Of a DNA stretch of 64,000 nucleotides, positions 26,401-34,125 are shown piece after piece (position 1 is the stretch's first letter; the number at the start of each line of letters is the position of its first letter). The notes under the pieces were generated by a model that saw nothing but the letters and a program-made list of their open reading frames with translations, was not told the origin of the DNA and searched no databases. The stretch is from Pseudomonadota bacterium (GTDB lineage: Bacteria > Desulfobacterota > Syntrophia > Syntrophales > UBA8958): the NCBI GenBank assembly GCA_030057915.1, contig JASGUC010000037.1, positions 18,914 to 82,913 of the forward strand, read 5' to 3'. A program made the position numbers and the translations under genes.

Positions 26401-27798
26401 CCACAGACGAATGATTTCGCGGCCCTCCTGCTTGATCTGATGCTTGAGGGTCTGGTGCATGAAGTGGATGGCGGAGCGGGTCGTGGTCAGTTCATAGGTG
26501 ATGGCCCGCAAGACCTCGATTGCGGGCTTGTGAAACGGGAAAAAGTGGCGGAAGTCCGCCTCGCCGATGCTGTTGGGCCAGGTGAATCCCCGCTTGTAGT
26601 GGAGATAGTAATTGCTGATGGTTGCCGGGTCCTTGATCTCCCGCACGCGGGCGAGAACGATATCGTAATAATCCTTGTCCTCCTCCAGCAGTTTGACCAG
26701 CTTCAGCCGATCATCGGCGATGATATTTTTAACCCCCATCTTGCTCTCGATGGCCTGCTGGGCTGCACAAACCGTCCAGATGGGGAGATTGTGGACCTTC
26801 GCGAGGCGGTTCGACAGCACGACGAGGGTCTTCTCATCTTCCGTCCGCTGGTCCTCGTCCCGGTTCTTCATAAACAGGGATACCTCATCCAGCACCAAAA
26901 GAACGCCGCTGTAACCTTCGGCCAGGATGGTCTCCGTCAGGTGCTTGAGGATATCCTCCGTCTCAGCGGCGATCTGCGGATGAACCTTCAAATACTCGGT
27001 ATAGAAACGCCAGAGTTTGTTGCCGCAGCTTCGCTTGTATTCCGGGGTCTTGTTCTGCTGGATCGTGCGGATGAAATCATCCGCTTCCACGAATTCATCC
27101 TCGTCAAAATACCGTGGGTCGCGCAGAAACTTTGCCAGGTCTTTCCGATACCGTTCCATATCCTCACTGACAAACCGGTCAGCCAGAATCTCCACCGGAT
27201 ACAGGGAGAGGTTCTTTCCCAGCTCGATCTGGATCTGTTCCCTGGCTGCATCGAGGATGTATTCGGCAAGCCGTCGGCCCTTGTCGGACACGCCGATTGC
27301 CCCGCCTCCGGCGCCCACCAGTGTCTTGACGATGACAAAAATCCCCTTCGTTCCCTTGCCGCTCTTTGCCTCGATTCCCTCCTCCCAGAAGCGGAAGAGA
27401 GACTCCCGCTTGCCGCGGCCCGATGACTCCTCTTTCTTCTTGACGATCTCCCAGGCCTCTTTCCGGCCCAATGCCAGCGAGGCAAGGAAGCAGAGTAGAT
27501 GCGACTTGCCGGAGCCGAATTCGGCTTGAATCCAATATCCCTGCCCCACGGGATTGTCCCTACGTTCTGGCTTCCAGGGTGCGGCCATGTTGCGCAAGAC
27601 ATCCGTAAGAAACGGCCGGACCGGATCGATCTGAAACTCTTCGATAGTCTGCAATTCAGGCCTGCGGGCCTTGCGGGCAGCCTCGGCATTCGAGTCCGCC
27701 CAGACATGTTTTTCCAGGGAATAGACGGAAATAATCTTCTCCGGTACCGTGCAGATCTCGGCGAGGTTTTTTCTGCTGGTGAACAGGTCTTCAGCCAT
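23461..27798 (-). CDS. brxC: BrxC/PglY-type BREX ATPase
   Basis: 1445 aa from ATG 27798, chosen over an upstream TTG because GAGGA is spaced 8 bases from it. Walker A EFGSGKSHLL lies at about residues 95-103 and Walker B GVLLVLDEVSLF near 300. The rest is long, helical and charged, as in the DUF6079/PglY-BrxC family (usually 1100-1300 aa), so this one is somewhat long. BrxC is an essential ATPase core component of BREX. It follows the HEPN gene by 11 bases and is translationally coupled to the S23-type gene downstream. Confidence 0.9.
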   Translation of the reverse strand: MAEDLFTSRKNLAEICTVPEKIISVYSLEKHVWADSNAEAARKARRPELQTIEEFQIDPVRPFLTDVLRNMAAPWKPERRDNPVGQGYWIQAEFGSGKSHLLCFLASLALGRKEAWEIVKKKEESSGRGKRESLFRFWEEGIEAKSGKGTKGIFVIVKTLVGAGGGAIGVSDKGRRLAEYILDAAREQIQIELGKNLSLYPVEILADRFVSEDMERYRKDLAKFLRDPRYFDEDEFVEADDFIRTIQQNKTPEYKRSCGNKLWRFYTEYLKVHPQIAAETEDILKHLTETILAEGYSGVLLVLDEVSLFMKNRDEDQRTEDEKTLVVLSNRLAKVHNLPIWTVCAAQQAIESKMGVKNIIADDRLKLVKLLEEDKDYYDIVLARVREIKDPATISNYYLHYKRGFTWPNSIGEADFRHFFPFHKPAIEVLRAITYELTTTRSAIHFMHQTLKHQIKQEGREIIRLWELFDEAVRYEEDPSGVHAGLVAIKTKRETEYRAYEACKRQLDGLTKGYLKVYRDKGVKVIQTLFLFHIARTRQQGITPEEIANSVLIERDADANPDENNQHYETIAENLKRELRQIVQSFDEDRRPRYRFDPVFTGVDPRAEFVRARDEAEANEAMQKEAWGHLLALDEWPVRTRQMTIDLSSGVRSIFRNIAPFVAPWEARGTAHTGDQELEVVWQGRQIAGRVGMRDLGRMFSENQILPSIDSDQSDYDFAVYVGTRHVADASVLKLIERRKDPRAILWTPAELTQEERDRLIDFAAYRKLVSDWQGKETEDAVAVINWVANSLQTDLARIVKIVDNSYARGRVDALNNTQMEFRVAGELGAILTPLVDRVLTAAYVSRDIKFDPPFIFRKEEGVKVINGIVKSGRIPKGAKPNQNISAAQNFGFGLNIMKKSAEKELDVSGNAYVQDMWTFIADKLADDGQTMRVDTLYKNFMGIGGPKDYGLTRRMVQIYLLCLVRDGRIRVTLGAKAGLPLPMLDYSNIADVEFSTKVLDALGEVQKVAKPENWEVLRPYAEKLLGTEIPPTQDDALITEYRTRLRQLFAWEKDSSSRTANRAQGLFDVLKTANPYEVELAQVVKLFSADVEGGDDIHLILYALKEAMRYQAFDTNKATPAEVDDLANRLKNYRDVRGFLEYEPEMRSAHAYCAVTLGEARELGQARQAIDGIRAKLLNLKEYIDSDVKLKMELVGHFPAAGGETGTIAAMIREYSSVYLPMHETVVSGIDAYRKQIQDTITGDDIKALGELEAITALQPANTDKLIAQITQLHGEIFACPSPSRSSVEEQLRQGPLHECGLSFANAASYALKAENAAKKAGQLLDDAFRRKMEVFLNPAVRKRLEQGMAAPSIAGLLACQTTDALRAYLVKAVQETPGIVDTINRYLKRIIVKRVRIADFKPKIGTIQKDQIGDVAGEFGRFLEKQFTAQEGDDDALPMLQLE

Positions 27799-27809
27799 AA
27801 ACAATTCCT

Positions 27810-28193
27810 CTATTTAGTTGCGCTGACTATTTGCCAACATGCCCGGGCAACGGAAATCGCCTGCATAGCTTCATCTTTGTCGGGCAATCCATCAGGTAGA
27901 GAGCCCGGCAATGCGTCCGGGTAACGCGTAGGGATGTAGTAGATATCAATCAGTTCGAGCTCCTCCCCGAGATCTCCAACACGGCCCGGCGGCAATAAGC
28001 CGAGCAGATCAACAATCGAATGCGTTCGGGGTGGCTTCTGATTCATATTCGCCAGTTCCGCTTTCAGGCATTTTTCAATGCACTGGTGGCTGTGGAAACA
28101 GACCTGGTTATAAATCCCTTCATGAAGGGCAAGCTCTGCCATCTGCAAATCCTGCTCCGCAAAATCCAGCCATCTTTTACCTGCCGTATTCAT
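27810..28193 (-). CDS. HEPN-domain protein inside the BREX operon
   Basis: 127 aa from ATG 28193 (MNTAGKRWLDFAEQDL). An open frame extends 29 codons further up, but the internal start matches the family. The core VCFHSHQCIEKCLKAEL is typical of HEPN proteins of the COG2250 type, and THSIVDLL follows. HEPN proteins next to MNT genes are RNase toxins or their relatives. Unlike the HEPN at 2088-2474 this one has no stop. It overlaps the upstream MNT gene by 17 bases and precedes brxC by 11, so it is part of the defence operon. Confidence 0.88.
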   Translation of the reverse strand: MNTAGKRWLDFAEQDLQMAELALHEGIYNQVCFHSHQCIEKCLKAELANMNQKPPRTHSIVDLLGLLPPGRVGDLGEELELIDIYYIPTRYPDALPGSLPDGLPDKDEAMQAISVARACWQIVSATK

Positions 28194-28554
28194 AAATAAC
28201 TTCCCCTTTGGCGACAATTTCTTCCCGGAAAAAAGGCCGTTCAGCGCACAACCGGTCAAATTCTTCAGGTGTATAAACAATGATGTCTGTGCCTACTTTT
28301 GGCCGGAGCAGCTTTCGCACCTTCCGAAGCCGCTGGAAAAACGGCAAACCCGTCTTTTCAATCACAACAAGGTCAATGTCAGACCATTCATGAACCCGCT
28401 TGCCCTCAACCAGCGTACCGAACAAGATAACCTTCTCAGGCGCGCCATGCTCTTTCAGCAATCGAATGTAGCGGGCCAGTTCTTGATCCAGCAATTCTTT
28501 TCGTTTTGCCGAGGCTTGACTTGCGCTCACCGGTTCTCCATGTTTAGTTTCCAT
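28177..28554 (-). CDS. MNT-type nucleotidyltransferase inside the BREX operon
   Basis: 125 aa. After a helical N-terminus, the motif VILFGTLVEGK, then EWSDIDLVVI, gives the G-(S/T) and D-x-D metal-binding residues, with a third Asp in VGTDIIVY. It is the presumed antitoxin partner of the HEPN gene it overlaps. Only moderately similar to the MNT at 2446-2784, so the two pairs are not a recent duplication. It lies 82 bases after the methyltransferase gene. Confidence 0.88.
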   Translation of the reverse strand: METKHGEPVSASQASAKRKELLDQELARYIRLLKEHGAPEKVILFGTLVEGKRVHEWSDIDLVVIEKTGLPFFQRLRKVRKLLRPKVGTDIIVYTPEEFDRLCAERPFFREEIVAKGEVIYEYGR

Positions 28555-28636
28555 CAGAAAATTCTCCTAATCACGAGACTCGGAAGGTACTCGGAAGCCG
28601 ACAGTTTCCGAGTACCTTCCCGTGCAGCAAATTTCG

Positions 28637-31204
28637 TTATTTCTTCTTTTGCTTTTTGCCCGACTCCCGCGTCAGCATGCGCACGCAGACCTGGTAATCC
28701 TCTTCCACGTTGACCATCGCCTCCTCGGAAAGGTTGTCCGTATTGAGCCCGCCCTTCTCGTACAAGAGTTTGCCCTGTTCGTAGAGGCCAGAACGCTTGC
28801 AGTGGCGGATCCACTCGGCCAGGGTGGCGTCATTGGGCCGCTCATTATCAGGAATGATTACCCCTTGATCGAGCTGGGCGATGTAGCGCTTCACCCTCCG
28901 GCCCAGGCCCTTGACCCGGGCTTCACGCTTGGCCTTTTCCTCCTCCTCGGAGGCGGGAAGCCGCCAGGTGCCCTGTTCGGTCTTGTAGAAATAGTCCGGC
29001 AGGAAGTCGGCCAGTTGCCGCCGCGGCTTGTCCTTTACCGCGTAGATGTAATGCTCGAAGAGGTCGCTGTAGTGGACGCCCTCGTCGCCAGGATTCTTTT
29101 TGAGAAATTCTCTGATGGCCGCGCCGATCTTTTCAGCCGCCCCGTCTTCCCGGGCGTTTTCGGCGGCGTCAGCGATCACCAGTTCGGTCTCTTTGAGGTA
29201 CCAGCGGCCAACTTCGTGGGTCCCGAAAAGATCGGGTTCTTCTTTTTCAAAGAGGTTTTTCATAACCGGCGTTTTTATTTCTTCGGCCACTGTGCGGAGG
29301 AGTTCATCAAAGTCATGGGCCTCCATTTGGCCACTGCGGACCATGCGGCTGACAACTTCGTCATAGATGCGGTCTTTGGTGCTGCCGGGGTGAGCGCCGA
29401 GGTAGTCGCGGATGATTTGGTGAACCTTTTCGTTGAAGGTGGCTTTGTCTTCGTTACCCGTAATTGCGATGGTCGCTGTTATCTCGCCCGGTTTGGGTTT
29501 GCGGAAGTTGATGACAAGGTCTCGTTTGTTGACTTTGTCAGCAACAGTTTGTTTCCAAGCTTTTTGTCCTGTTTCAATGAAAAGCGCTTCTTTCGACTTC
29601 TCAGGAATATATCCATGCTCTGCCATGATGTCTTGAAGAAGCTCCCAGGTTCCTTCGGAGGTGTCGTGGTAACAAAGAGAAATCCAGCGGCCGGGCTTCA
29701 GCACACGATAGCACTCCGCCATCACCCGGTACATCATGTTAGCCCAGTCGGTCTCGGATTTACCGCGTACCTCGTTCACAATGATCTCATCATCGTGCCA
29801 GTGTGTGTCGAATTGAAGCCACGCTTCCCATAAGAAATTGGACTCGCCGAATTGGACTTTCCAGGAATACGGAGGATCTGTAAAAATGTAATCAACCGAA
29901 TTATCCGGGATACCATTCAGAGATGTGGCATTGCTGGTTGAAACCATGATGGCTAGTTTTGGACAGGACGGTGCCCACAAATTGGCGGATCTTAACTGGA
30001 CTTGGACCTTTTGTTCTATTAGAGTGTCAACAGCGACTTCACGATAAATTGGGGGAACATAATACACACCTTTTGAAGGACCGCCTCCCGCTTCACGCTC
30101 TTGGTACATGATTGATGCATTCCAGAGGGCACCTGAAAAAGCGAACAACAGTCGATCTCGCGCTTTGTCTGTCGATTTTATGGAGGATAGGTACAAGGCC
30201 AATGCCCAGAGTGATCGCTTGGTATAGAAGTCGCAGGCGCGATTCACTCCGGCTAAATAAGGACGCCAAAGCAAACCCCAACGCTCCTGATCTTCGGGTG
30301 TGTTCATCATCCGATCAACAGGATACCAATACTGAATGGATTTTCGTTCTATCTCTTTGAGTCTACCAATATCATATGTTTCGAAATACTCTTTTTTCTT
30401 TTTATTTGAGTCATTGTATCGCCTTTCACCCCGGACTGGTTTACACCCGCTTTCGCAGAGGTAATTCACCAGTACAGGCATTGCGCCGAATTTTTTTGCC
30501 CGTGTGCTGATCTCCTCAACAATACCCCGCCTTTGGCAGTGGGGACAGGCGCTGATCTTCTTGGGCTTCCCCTGAGCCGTTTCCCCATCAACTTCCACAC
30601 AATCAAAAAGGGGGATTTTCTCCAGACAGCGCGGGCACTGAAAAACTTGGGAATAGACTGTATAGGCTGTTTTTGCCTTACCACCACAGCGATCACAACG
30701 CGTTTCATAAAGCCATTCAATCTCTTTTTTTACCATCCGATTAAGTTCTTTGAATCCCTTTTGAAGCTCATCTACATCTACAGGCGTGCAGTAGTTCTTG
30801 GTAATGAAGGTCGCGGCGGGGGAGCGGTCGATTGCAATCGTCTTCCTGCCTTCCATAAGAGCGGCAAGGTTTGTGCCTCCCGATCCGCTGAAAGGATCGA
30901 GCACGAGGTCATTTGATTCAGTATAGTGGCGAATATATCGCGTGATCGCTGAGTATGGCTTCTTTGACCAATAGATATGCAGGTCGTTGATTGCATCTCT
31001 TCTATTGACTACAGATTGAGGTTCAGCAAAAGCGGGTACATCGTAGTCGTCCGTCTTCGGATCGTAGGGCCGTTCTTTGACATGCTGCTCCACGAACGCC
31101 CGGAGATTCGGGTTCGGCTTGTCCCCGGAATAGTACCCTTCCGGCATTTTGGGGATGTCCTTCTTGTAGAGGTCTCCCGTTTGTGTAACGAGCTTCTTGG
31201 CCAT
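28637..31204 (-). CDS. BREX DNA methyltransferase with zinc ribbons (COG1743-like)
   Basis: 855 aa. Motif I (LDPFSGSGGTN, 103-112) binds S-adenosylmethionine, and the catalytic DPPY (443-446) is far downstream. Between them lie cysteine pairs (C170/C173, C190/C193, C220/C223, C250/C254) forming probable zinc ribbons, the layout of COG1743-type adenine methylases used as PglX in type III BREX rather than the ~1200-aa PglX of type I. It would mark host DNA at an unknown motif, probably as N6-methyladenine. The start is 2 bases after the stop of the BrxF-like gene. Confidence 0.88.
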   Translation of the reverse strand: MAKKLVTQTGDLYKKDIPKMPEGYYSGDKPNPNLRAFVEQHVKERPYDPKTDDYDVPAFAEPQSVVNRRDAINDLHIYWSKKPYSAITRYIRHYTESNDLVLDPFSGSGGTNLAALMEGRKTIAIDRSPAATFITKNYCTPVDVDELQKGFKELNRMVKKEIEWLYETRCDRCGGKAKTAYTVYSQVFQCPRCLEKIPLFDCVEVDGETAQGKPKKISACPHCQRRGIVEEISTRAKKFGAMPVLVNYLCESGCKPVRGERRYNDSNKKKKEYFETYDIGRLKEIERKSIQYWYPVDRMMNTPEDQERWGLLWRPYLAGVNRACDFYTKRSLWALALYLSSIKSTDKARDRLLFAFSGALWNASIMYQEREAGGGPSKGVYYVPPIYREVAVDTLIEQKVQVQLRSANLWAPSCPKLAIMVSTSNATSLNGIPDNSVDYIFTDPPYSWKVQFGESNFLWEAWLQFDTHWHDDEIIVNEVRGKSETDWANMMYRVMAECYRVLKPGRWISLCYHDTSEGTWELLQDIMAEHGYIPEKSKEALFIETGQKAWKQTVADKVNKRDLVINFRKPKPGEITATIAITGNEDKATFNEKVHQIIRDYLGAHPGSTKDRIYDEVVSRMVRSGQMEAHDFDELLRTVAEEIKTPVMKNLFEKEEPDLFGTHEVGRWYLKETELVIADAAENAREDGAAEKIGAAIREFLKKNPGDEGVHYSDLFEHYIYAVKDKPRRQLADFLPDYFYKTEQGTWRLPASEEEEKAKREARVKGLGRRVKRYIAQLDQGVIIPDNERPNDATLAEWIRHCKRSGLYEQGKLLYEKGGLNTDNLSEEAMVNVEEDYQVCVRMLTRESGKKQKKK

Positions 31205-31206
31205 GG

Positions 31207-31731
31207 CTATTCCCTAATCTCCCAGAGATGGTTATCGGCAATCAGGTTTGTGGGCAACGTGTATTCGCCCCCTTCCATTTCATGAAACATGATGATCCGG
31301 CCCTTGGATCGCCGGCCCGGTAATAAGAGAAGCACTCGGTCTTCATCCGCCGCCATGGTCCGGAGCAGGTTCAGCTCGATGTGATAGGCAAAGAGCATCT
31401 CCAGACTCGATAGAACCAGAATGCCCTGGCCGCTAAGATTCGCCCGCAGGAACCGTTCGAAGGCCCGGGCGACGTGGGCTGCCGTAGGTTCCGGATATTT
31501 GGCCTCGTTTTCCGCAAGCTGCCTGAATTCATTGTCCGGTATGGCATCCAGGATGCCTTTGTTGACGTTGATGGGTTTGGGAAATGGTTCCCCGTCTGTC
31601 GTTCTGGCCTGGCGCAGTTTTTTGGCGAATCCATCAAGCTGAGCGTAGGCGCCCAGAACGCCATATAAATGCCGCCCGCCGGGCATGGTGAGCTTTTGCC
31701 GAAGGGCTTCAATGATCTCCGTACTCTTCAT
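31207..31731 (-). CDS. BrxF-like BREX protein lacking a P-loop
   Basis: 174 aa from ATG 31731, whose ATGA overlaps the stop of the preceding gene. The second half (GILVLSSLEMLF, then LLLLPGRRSKGRI) resembles the Walker-B region and tail of BrxF, the small P-loop protein of type III BREX. The first half has GGRHLYGVLGAY where a GxxxxGK[ST] loop would be expected and no lysine-serine/threonine, so ATP binding is doubtful. It also occupies the place of BrxB in type I operons, and I cannot exclude a BrxB-like identity. The gene itself is certain; the family call is moderate. Confidence 0.6.
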   Translation of the reverse strand: MKSTEIIEALRQKLTMPGGRHLYGVLGAYAQLDGFAKKLRQARTTDGEPFPKPINVNKGILDAIPDNEFRQLAENEAKYPEPTAAHVARAFERFLRANLSGQGILVLSSLEMLFAYHIELNLLRTMAADEDRVLLLLPGRRSKGRIIMFHEMEGGEYTLPTNLIADNHLWEIRE

Positions 31732-32900
31732 TTTGCTTGCCCTTTCGTCTTTGTACTTTCCTCTTGGCATAGTTGCGAAACCAGTGAAGCAAGCGTGTGT
31801 CTTGTCGTAAATTGCCGGACATTGTCGATTTCCGATATCTTGCTGACAAGCCCCCGGTTGCGCAATTCATAGAGGGTATGCAGCAGCCTCTCCGGATTCC
31901 AAAGCATGGCCCGGATCATCCTGTTTTCCTCTAGTTTGCGGATTTCGTACATGCCCGGTTCGGGAAACTCGCTGTGCAGGACAAAGGCAAACGATAATAC
32001 GGGTATATCCCGAAAGGCGAAGGTGATCTTCGAGCGATCGGCCTTGGCGATATTCGCCGCGGTGAGGGCGTCCACGATCGCCTTGGCGCTATCCACGATG
32101 CTGCGGGCTTCGGGAAATTTCTCCGTCAGATGATTTCGGATGATTTCCCGGCTTAAACGCCCGGCGCCGAGGTGGGGAAGGATAAGGTCCTCAATGATCT
32201 GCACTTCCAACGGCTCGGTTTGCAAGAAACGGTAGAAGCAAACATCCCGCAACTCCTGGGTGGTCGGAAATGCTTTGGCAAAAGAGCGCAAGGCACTGTC
32301 CGCATACCCGTCCGGAAACATCCTGCGAACAATGTAGTTGGCATAACGCTCACGTGTTTGTTCGGCGCTGAAATGAAGGTTGTTTCTGACGAAAGCCCTG
32401 ATTTCGGTAAGGGATTCCGTATCAGGGAGGCCAGGCAGAATATCGATCGCCTCTTTAAGCATGGCCTTTCCGAACATGCCAGTGCCGCGCCGCTGAATTA
32501 CTCTTCTTCCCTGAGGGGCTTTTATGATATCAGCAGGCTTGCCCGTCTTTTCAGGAACAGGCTCAAAAAGGGTTGCCTGGACCACAGGTTTGGGCGGTTC
32601 CTTGACAGACCGTTCGACGGCGTGCTGCCGGCGAATCCAGTCAACCAGTTTGAGGAGCACGGCGCTTCCTTCCTTGATGCCGTCAGACTGCGTCAGCTTC
32701 TCTATGGGGGCTTCCAGCAGGTCGGTGAGGCTCCCGTATTCTTTCAGCAATTGTTCGGCAAGGGGCCGAAGATCCTTCTGTGGAATGGCATAGGTCAGTA
32801 GCAACTCGAGGATGGCTTCCTCCGTATGGGCGCCTTTATCGCCGCGGGCGAAACGTTCCCGCAATCGTTGTCGATGACCTTTACTTTCCATATCCGACAT
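31728..32900 (-). CDS. brxA: RadC N-terminal HhH domain fused to a BrxA-like domain
   Basis: 390 aa. Residues 1-85 (GHRQRLRERFARGDKG, EAILELLLTYAIPQKD, LLKEYGSLTDLLEAP) are the helix-hairpin-helix region of UPF0758/RadC proteins, but the JAB metalloprotease half of RadC is absent. After a proline-rich linker (about 95-135), residues about 140-375 look like BrxA (DUF1819): FVRNNLHFSAEQTRERYA, FYRFLQTEPLEVQIIEDL, ending MLWNPERLLHTLYELRNRGL. BrxA is a small DNA-binding BREX protein with a NusB-like fold. The HhH part could add non-specific DNA binding. It starts one base after the stop of the HTH ORF. Confidence 0.7.
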   Translation of the reverse strand: MSDMESKGHRQRLRERFARGDKGAHTEEAILELLLTYAIPQKDLRPLAEQLLKEYGSLTDLLEAPIEKLTQSDGIKEGSAVLLKLVDWIRRQHAVERSVKEPPKPVVQATLFEPVPEKTGKPADIIKAPQGRRVIQRRGTGMFGKAMLKEAIDILPGLPDTESLTEIRAFVRNNLHFSAEQTRERYANYIVRRMFPDGYADSALRSFAKAFPTTQELRDVCFYRFLQTEPLEVQIIEDLILPHLGAGRLSREIIRNHLTEKFPEARSIVDSAKAIVDALTAANIAKADRSKITFAFRDIPVLSFAFVLHSEFPEPGMYEIRKLEENRMIRAMLWNPERLLHTLYELRNRGLVSKISEIDNVRQFTTRHTLASLVSQLCQEESTKTKGQAK

Positions 32901-32901
32901 C

Positions 32902-33063
32902 TTATTTCCGCCTGTCTCTTATTGGGATTGGGCCGCTATTTTTCTTTTCATTGGCCCCGCCTGATTTCACCCATTCGTCGATCTCGCCTTTCTTGAACTT
33001 CCCGAACCGTACTACTTTGTGTGCTGGCATGCTGTGTCTCTCAATCCACCGATATACAGTGTC
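32902..33063 (-). pseudogene. Excisionase-type HTH fragment at the head of the BREX operon
   Basis: In the frame reading CRNDTVYRWIERHSMPAHKV, then RFGKFKKGEIDEWVKSGG, this is the C-terminal two thirds of an HTH_17/excisionase-like DNA-binding protein. The N-terminal helix is missing; upstream the DNA belongs to the Fic fragment in another frame. An ATG at 33028-33030 could start a 42-residue product. Its TAA (32902-32904) is one base before the ATG of the BrxA fusion gene, so translation of this ORF would feed the operon. It may be the remains of the operon's own regulator. Confidence 0.65.
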
Positions 33064-33368
33064 ATTTCGACAACCCCCTCCACATGCCTATCAACATCCA
33101 CAAGTCCGCCGATGTCAAGGCCCAGCCTGCGGGCGATGGAAGACCGAACCTGGTCCTTATCCAGCTTTTCACCTTCAATTTCGTTGGATTTATGGACATC
33201 CTCAGTCAGTGTTTGCAGGACGGCTTCGTTACGCAGTGAAAAAGCTAAGTCCTCCATACGGCCGATGATCCGTCCCTGGCGATGGCGGACACCGGCAAGC
33301 TGCCCTGTCAACCGCTCGAGGTCCCAGGTCATCAGGGGCCAATCCTTTTTATGGTAGCTGAATTTCAT
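33012..33368 (-). pseudogene. N-terminal fragment of a Fic-family protein (DUF4172 region)
   Basis: From MKFSYHKKDWPLMTW to RHVEGVVEM the frame matches the DUF4172 N-terminus of Fic AMP-transferases. It includes the inhibitory-helix pattern S-x-x-x-E-G (in KSNEIEGEKLD). The catalytic HPFxDGNGR domain is absent: after GVVEM the sequence becomes that of the HTH fragment in another frame, and the Fic frame stops at 33012. A deletion joined the two genes near 33063. Whatever transcribes this fragment would also read into the BREX operon. Confidence 0.8.
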
Positions 33369-33478
33369 GATTATCGGGTTGCGTATTCCGCTGATTCCGC
33401 CACTCAATTCCGGATGAATCCGCCACCCCTGGTCGGAGCGTAGCGACGCTGGTTTAGTTCTTTCTCATAGATGCTTTT

Positions 33479-33600
33479 TCAGGTCAAGCCCGCATATTTT
33501 TCCCTCATAGAGTCTCTCTTCATAGACATGTTGATTTTATGGGCATTATGGATCATCCGGTCGAGGATGACATCGGCGGGGTAAAGGAATTGATCACCTC
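33479..33600 (-). mobile_element. C-terminal remnant of IS21-family istB
   Basis: The minus-strand translation DQFLYPADVILDRMIHNAHK, then SMREKYAGLT and a stop at 33479, matches the end of IstB ATPases (AILDRLVHNAHRIEM..GESMR). The rest of istB and all of istA are missing, and no IS21 terminal repeats are visible. A shorter trace is at 14315-14345. Bases 33408-33478 and 33601-33795 show nothing else. Confidence 0.65.
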
Positions 33601-33795
33601 CAATATGGCCGTTCTATTTGTCATCTTGAACATCCAGGATGGGAAAAGAATTTATAAAGTCTTGAAGCAGGACGGATCTGGATAATTTCATCCTTCGCCG
33701 TGCCTGCCCCAGGCCTGGGCGTCAAGGGCCACGGCCTGTCGGGCATCCGAGCTGGGAGATGGGCGGATTTTTTTAGCTTTTACATCTATTATCCA

Positions 33796-34016
33796 AGTCG
33801 GGCATCCGCGCCGGGGGAGGGGCGAGCCATGACGGCGTCGGTTCCTGTCCGTCAGGATAGCTATGAGGCGCATGGGCGAGAGGGAGAGAAGGCCATGATC
33901 CAAAGGCAAGCGCCCGGCACCGATGCCGGCGCGCCGGCATAGGATAACATATAGATATTATAGGTAGAATCACCGAGGGTCAAAAAGTTTTGCCGGAGCG
34001 AAAAGGACTCCCGCCG
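33796..34016. repeat. ~220-bp direct repeat, right copy
   Basis: Same orientation and about 90% identity to 15017-15236, including ATAACATATAGATATTATAG and AAAAAGTTTTGCCGGAGCG. It lies just beyond the Fic/istB remnants upstream of the BREX operon. Together the copies flank 18.5 kb. Confidence 0.85.
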
Positions 34017-34125
34017 TCACCTTTCGCCTTTTTGTCACCTGGAGCCAATTGGAATCATCAGGTGCGAATTTCGATTTTTTGACTTTTTACGATTGCGTCA
34101 TTTTTCATGGTTCTTGAAATCGTAA

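Noticed and set aside
31728..32900. A functional RadC repair or JAB protease gene
   Set aside because: Only the HhH half is present. The metal-binding motif (H-x-H ... S-x2-D) of RadC is absent and another domain takes its place.
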